Assembly: GCA_029339195.1 (NCBI GenBank)
Contig: JAPTJF010000005.1
Span: 434,001-498,000, forward strand
DNA from: Micractinium sp. NFX-FRZ
Lineage: Eukaryota; Chlorophyta; Trebouxiophyceae; Chlorellales; Chlorellaceae
Direction: 5' to 3'
Length of the DNA: 64,000 nucleotides
Position 1 is the stretch's first letter. Every line of letters starts with the position of its first letter. Shown here in pieces: positions 59,301 to 64,000 of the stretch. Position numbers and translations under genes: made by a program. The notes beneath the pieces are model-generated. The model did no database searches. It was not told the origin of the DNA and saw only the letters and a program-made list of their open reading frames with translations.

Positions 59301-62300
59301 ACTGCAGTGTGCTGGGCAGCAAGTCGAAGCAGGGGCCGCGCTGCCATCGGCAGCATCACGGGAGCATCGATCGCTTGCCTCGCCCTGCTGCTGCTGGCCC
59401 GTGCCCGCCTCGCCCTCACTGCACACCGAACCACCGCCCTGCTGCAGGTGGGCCACATGTCCTGGGGGCAGCGCTTCGAGGTGACCAACTACCAAGCTTA
59501 CGACATAGGTGGGTCACGGGGGCGTGTGCATAAGCTTGCTTTGCGCGCTGGGGACTTGCGGCAGTGTCTGCTGCAGAGCACGTGTGGGCACGCACCCCAC
59601 GCATGCCCCCTCCACCCCACCCAACTCTCCCTTCTGTGTTGGTTGTCTGCCTTGCAGTGCGTGGGGCCACCCTGTTTGGGCAGGGCCTGCTGCAGAATGC
59701 GTACATCAACGTGCAGTCGGCCAACCAGCGCAGCGGTTTCCCGGGGCGCCTGGACGACCTGCCCTCCCTTGCCGGCTTCCAGGTGGGGCGAGGTGTTGTG
59801 TGAAGACAGTAGGGTGGGGCAGGATGGTTGAATGGAGACCTTAGGGGTGTGGGGTCATGCTGTGAGAGGGGCGCTCATCGACCCGGAGGCGGGGCCCGGA
59901 CCCCCTGCAGTGTCCCTCCTGTCACCTGCACAAGCGGTGCTCGGCAGGTCCGGGCCTGGCCCAGACATTTGATGCACGCGTGCCTGTGCCCACAACAACG
60001 TAGCCTGACGCGTGCCCCTTCCACTTCCACGCTGCGCCCGCAGTGGTACGACACCCGCACCATGACTGTCATCAAGGTGAGCGGACGGGGTGCCTCCCTG
60101 CCTCCCTGCATTCATTCGCTGTGCACACAACAGAGGCCCAGTGAATGGCGCGGACAGCTTGCGGCAGCGGCTGCCTGTGTCAGCCTGCCGGCAGGTACGG
60201 TACCTGACCGCCCCATCCTGCTCCTCCCCACCGCCCCACCCACCTGCGCAGGACACCACGTTTGTCAACTACAAGTGGCAGCCGCAGCTGGGCTACTACC
60301 GCATGGCCGTCTTCTACGTGAGCCAGGGCCGGGGCCTTGGGGAGGCTTGCCTGCAGCTTGGGCATATGCCCCCCAGCACCACAACTCCCCTCGACGACCC
60401 AGGCAATGGTCGACACTTCACCTCACAGTGTCCCGCTCCGCTCAAGGCCCACAGCAGCAGCGAGTGCCAAGTCATCGGGCTGACTGAACGGGCATTCCTG
60501 CATCCCATCTTCCCCCGGCATATGATGCTTCATCCCTCCCCTCCCCTCATGCTGTGTGCATGCAGTCCATGACCCACAGCGACGAGTACAAGCCGATGGG
60601 GATGAGCAGCACCCAGAACATCACGCTGGTCAATGTGGATCACCAGGCCATCGCGCGCGTCGACGTGCGGGAGACGGGTGAGTGGGCGTATGCATGGCAG
60701 GGTGTGCTCTCAACCCCAACGCCGTGGTGCACCGTGTCACCGTCGGCACTCCCCTTTTTTCTTGCCTTCCACTGCAGGCTGTGCCGCATGCTCAGCTGGC
60801 CCCACTACGACAGCAGCCCCCTCCGCACCCTTAACCTGAGCACCACTTCGGCCGCCCTGCTGAGTGCGCCCCTCTCTTGCGCACCCCGCTCGCTCGCTGC
60901 AGGCTCCTCCCGCATGCTCACCTGGCCCGAATTCGACGGCAGCGCCACCCCCTCCCTTCTTAACGTGACCACCACGTCCGTCTTCGAATGGTGTACCCCT
61001 CTGTTGTGCCACCCTGTGCAGGCTCCTCCCGCATGTTCAACTGGGTGGACTACGACGGCAGCGCCACCCAGCGCACCGGCCCCACCATTATCGGCTCCTT
61101 CCCATCCTGGTGGCAGCTGGCGCCCGACTGTGCATACGAGGTGGGTGCCTGCTCGCCTTCTCTGCGCATCTGCATCGGGTCTGTTTGCGGCGCCACACTG
61201 ACGTGGGCCGGGACGGTAGGGCACACGGCAGGCAGCTGGCCGTCCTTGCAGCGGGGGGTCCAATTGTGCAGTCGAGGTGGGCAGGTGCAGAGGGAGGTCA
61301 AGGGCTGTGCTATGTCAGCCGCGCTGTAGTGCGCCATGCTGCGCCGTGCTGATGCCCTGCACTGCTCTGTGCGAAAGCGCCACATTCCTCACCTGCACAC
61401 CCCTCCAGCCTGCCCCTCCTTACCCCACTCCTGCTGCCTCCCCTGCCCCCCTCCCCCACCTGCCGCAGAACGAGTGGAACGCGTGGGTATGCCCGTGGCG
61501 CAAGGGCCAGGAGGTGGGCCGCGTGGAGCTGCGCATCCCTGGCGTAACCAAGGCCTGGGACACAGGTGGGGGCAAAGTAGTTGGGAGGGGTAGGAGGTGG
61601 GTCAGACTGGGCTAAGCAGGGCAGGCGTTCTGGGGTCTGGTGAAGTGGTGGGTGGGGCGTGGGGCTGCTGAGGGCCCGCTTGGTGCTGCGCATGCCTGGC
61701 ATGACCCAGGCTCGACACAGATGGGGGGAGTGGTGGGTGGAGAATGAGGCGGGCGGGTTGGGGCTAAGCACGCTGCGCATGCTTGGCACGCTGGGTGGCT
61801 GCTGCTTGCACCCGTCCACGCTGCCATCTCAATGGCCACCTTCTTGTCTGCCCACCTTGCTGCCCCAGCCGCCCGCCCACTGCCCACACAGGCTCTGTGG
61901 GCGGCCTCCCCCACCCCAGCTGTGCTACAGGCTACATGGCTCTTCTTGCTTATCCTTGAAGACTCTCAACCATCCCCGTTGGTTTGCTGTTTGCAGGCTC
62001 CGCTGTGCCCCCTATCCCTGGCAACAAGATCGGCTACGTGGCCCTGTTTGGCTACCGCGGGGCCCAGGCCCGCAAGATGGACATCACTAAGAACGAGGGC
62101 ATCACAGGGGTGACCGGTGAGCTCCCGGGGCGGAAGAGAGTACGGGGGTCGGTGAGCAGGGCGGGGCGGGGGGCGGGGGTTCATGATTGCGAGCCAGGCG
62201 CGCTGTCTTCCAGCGGACAAATCGGCACGGTGCTGCCAGACCAACAAAGTGCACTGGGTGCACTGGCTGGTAGTCACGCTACCCTTGCCGCGCCCCCCAG

Positions 62301-62723
62301 CAGGATCTGTGGTCACAACCTTGCACCTAATCAAATGTGTGTGTGTGTGTGTGTGTGTGTTTACGAGCCTTTCTGAGTTCATCACCTCTACATCTCGCTA
62401 TCCTGGCACCCGCCCGCAGGCAACACGGGGTGGTACTTCCACTTCCCAGCTGGCGCCCCCAAGTACCAGGAGCTGTGGCTCAGCCAGCTGCCGGTGGGCA
62501 CCCACCTGGTGTACGCCACCCGCTTCCCCGCCGGAACAAAGGTGAGGCGAGGGTGGGAGATGGGAGGGGATGGGGAGGGAGAGGGTACACATAGCCCCGC
62601 CAGCTGCCAGTGCCATCGTCCCTGGCCTTCCGTTGCACCCGCAGCGAGACACCCTCCCGCAGTATCCCATTTTGTGTGAGCCAGCAAACTGACAGGAAGC
62701 CACTTTCCTCCCTCCCTGCTTGC

Positions 62724-62776
<53 letters not shown>

Positions 62777-64000
62777 CCGCAGTTCACCATCAACCGCACG
62801 TTCAAGTGGTACAAGTCTCTCAGCCGCACCCTCACACAGGCCTCCTCGCTGGCCCAGGTGGGCACGCAGCACACTGCTCAGTTTGCCTGCTCTGCATCAA
62901 CCTTGATCACCCGACCTTCAGCACAGGCCTCCTTGCTGTGCCCCAGGAGGAGAGCGTGACCCAGGAGAGGGGCAATGGCCGCGGCATGCGGCGCCACACC
63001 TGGCACTCTGAACTCCTCAACCGCCTGTGCAGGTTTTGAACGGTGACGGCCTCTCCTACTTCTTTGACGGGCACCACCTGTTCATCAAGATGGTGGACCC
63101 GGGGAACAGCGAGACCAAGGTGGGAGGCGCCCTTTGCTGTCCATGATGTACTGGGGGTGAGGGGAGGCGTGGGCGGGTCCGTGCGGAGAGGTAAGCGCAG
63201 AGAGGTAAGCGGCAGAGAGGTAAGCGGAGAGGGGAGCACCATCAAGGTAGCACATGCTGTCGTCAAGGTGGGAAGAGGGAGGAGGAGGGAGGGGAGCGGA
63301 ATGGTCCACGCGGGCGCGGGGCGCAGCGGTAGGGGCAGAGCTGATGGGGCGGGTGTGGGACCAGCCAAACGCTGCGGGCAGGAGGAGGAGCCGCTGTAGG
63401 GCTGCCTGCACGGCTGCCCTCACTACCAATGCAGCCACACAGCGCTCCGCCCGGAGTTCGGCCCTTACCCTGCAGAGCACCGCCTTCTGCTGGGATGCTG
63501 CATGCTGCCTGAGCCTAAGTCTCTCAGGCAGCCTGAACGACTGGCATACATGTGTGTGTTGCCCTTTATACGTGCAGGGCATCGACTTCTGCCGGGACGC
63601 CGTGTGCGTGCGCGGCTACCGCTACTGGTCCCTCTTCTATTCCATCTCGGCCACATCCCTCTCCTGCTCGGGCTCCTTCTGCCCCATGGCTGAGCAGGTA
63701 GGGGGCAGGGGTGGGAGGGAGTGGCTGGGACAAGCGACGGTTGCAGAGGCGGGGTGGCAGGGGCAGGAGCGGGGGTGGGTGCAAGCGGGGCGGGACGGGG
63801 CGGCGTGTGGGGGTGCTTGCACGGTGGCCTGGGCAGCTCCCAGGCAGCGTTCAAACAGGTGCTGCATTCGCTGCAGCGTTGCACCCTCCCCAGTCTGGCA
63901 TCCCACCCCATGCCGCCGCGCTCTCACCCTGCCTGCCTGCTGCACTGCGACTCATTTGCTGCCCCTTCCTCTGCCCCCCACCGCAGTGGGACGACATCCC
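53304..64000 (+). CDS. Secreted G8-domain / right-handed beta-helix protein, CEMIP/TMEM2-like (3' end off window)
   Basis: About 992 residues are visible in 30 exons: 53304-53544, 53667-53806, 53984-54067, 54341-54448, 54893-55039, 55303-55380, 55598-55702, 56036-56127, 56321-56471, 56837-56922, 57055-57151, 57360-57425, 57758-57902, 58257-58377, 58531-58559, 58777-58849, 59159-59222, 59448-59508, 59658-59782, 60044-60076, 60252-60317, 60566-60677, 61022-61140, 61469-61565, 61997-62116, 62420-62541, 62783-62857, 63033-63119, 63578-63697 and 63987 on. A signal peptide (MLPRSALLAAALLALTLGHA) precedes a Cys-rich segment. A G8 domain starts KKWDDPATWGGKLPS. Then come GGQLDLHGKL...TWTRLA and beta-helix turns GAYPFHWHFAGD, NNVGFDVSGHCFYVEDGVEE. 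SYFFDGHHLFIKM and FCRDAVCVRGYR match the CEMIP/TMEM2 C-terminal region. It probably acts on an extracellular glycan; hyaluronan cleavage is known only for animal members. Confidence 0.88.
56472..56534 (+). repeat. GGGGC tract with G-quadruplex potential, G8-gene intron 9
   Basis: At least ten G3-G4 runs spaced by single C or T occur in about 60 bases on the coding strand, immediately after the donor. On the transcript this could form stacked quadruplexes. Confidence 0.85.
56681..56880. repeat. Intronic copy of the G8-gene exon 10 acceptor border
   Basis: CTCCCACAG, then GTGCTGGGTGCGTACCCCTT and CCACTGGCAC, at the start of the real exon (56837) has a near copy 147 bp upstream (exon-like start 56690: GACATGCTGGGTGCGTGCCC, then CTTCCACTGGCAC). 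The acceptor is intact in both. Confidence 0.9.
60771..61080. repeat. Triplicated G8-gene exon 23 acceptor border
   Basis: A CTGCAG/GTGCAG acceptor followed by GCTCCTCCCGCATG, then TGG...TACGACGGCAGCGCCACC, occurs three times with exon-like starts at 60777, 60903 and 61022. Only the third leads into the rest of the protein. The second reads SSRMLTWPEFDGSAT against the real SSRMFNWVDYDGSAT. Confidence 0.92.
61526..61800. repeat. Degenerate copies of the G8-gene exon 24 donor border
   Basis: The end of exon 24 (GTGGAGCTGCGCATCCCTGG...GACACAG|GTGGGGG) recurs about 155 bp downstream as TTGGTGCTGCGCATGCCTGG...GACACAG|ATGGGGG, with the donor GT mutated to AT. A shorter third trace (CTGCGCATGCTTGGCACG) lies near 61770. 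Confidence 0.75.
62336..62360. repeat. (TG)n microsatellite in a G8-gene intron
   Basis: About 12 TG units lie in the intron before exon 26. Confidence 0.9.
62725..62775. repeat. 51-base poly-C homopolymer just upstream of an acceptor
   Basis: An uninterrupted run of C ends seven bases before exon 27 (62783), in place of the polypyrimidine tract. The length may be inaccurate in the assembly. Confidence 0.95.

Noticed and set aside
60903..60990. Possible alternative cassette exon (second copy of the G8-gene exon 23 start)
   Set aside because: Splicing it to the donor at 60991 would leave the downstream exons out of frame, so it was kept as a repeat, not an exon.

Overview
The window is nuclear DNA of a GC-rich, intron-dense unicellular green alga, most like a trebouxiophyte of the Chlorella group. 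The evidence is: SBP-box plant-type transcription factors, plastid fibrillin, plastid-type FabG and CRM proteins; short exons joined by 100-400 bp introns; long CAG/GCN runs that give poly-Gln and poly-Ala; and UGUAA-type poly(A) signals behind several genes. Species is inference only. I found no tRNA, rRNA, transposon or CRISPR array that I could support.

Layout: (1) 470-625, last exon of an SDR dehydrogenase; (2) 1.2-6.8 kb, two same-strand SBP-box factors with identical domain splitting; (3) 7.5-9.6 kb, a PAP/fibrillin protein, divergent from (4) an unrecognised charged 305-aa protein at 10.4-12.0 kb; (5) 12.7-16.4 kb, plastid FabG in 11 exons; (6) 17.2-21.6 kb, eIF2A in 12 exons, sharing a 180-bp divergent promoter with (7) 21.8-31.7 kb, a 17-exon reading frame of 1902 codons that joins an FCP1/NIF-like HAD domain to a TRF4/PAPD5-type poly(A) polymerase; (8) 32.3-34.7 kb, a TPR-like protein with a His-rich N-terminus; (9) 35.8-38.2 kb, a WASP-like proline-rich/WH2/acidic protein; (10) 39.4-41.5 kb, a cyclin; (11) 43.5-44.4 kb, a CRM-domain protein; (12) 44.9-48.0 kb, an HpcH/HpaI aldolase, divergent from (13) 48.2-52.8 kb, an RBR E3 ubiquitin ligase; (14) 53.3 kb to the edge, a secreted G8/right-handed beta-helix protein of the CEMIP/TMEM2 type, truncated by the window.

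Most genes are ordinary housekeeping and plastid genes. No operon-like grouping is seen, although FabG (fatty-acid elongation) and fibrillin (plastid lipid bodies) are both plastid lipid functions. All exon models below were built by matching GT-AG or GC-AG sites and checking that codon phase closes across every junction. They are not transcript-confirmed.

Two things stand out. First, the HAD-poly(A) polymerase fusion, whose long middle also carries two winged-helix-like segments. Second, a recurring structural pattern: at least eight exon borders or gene ends in five genes have been tandemly copied into the adjacent intron or intergenic DNA with a spacing near 100-156 bp, mostly 100-126 bp. 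This looks like the footprint of tandem-duplication-driven intron change.
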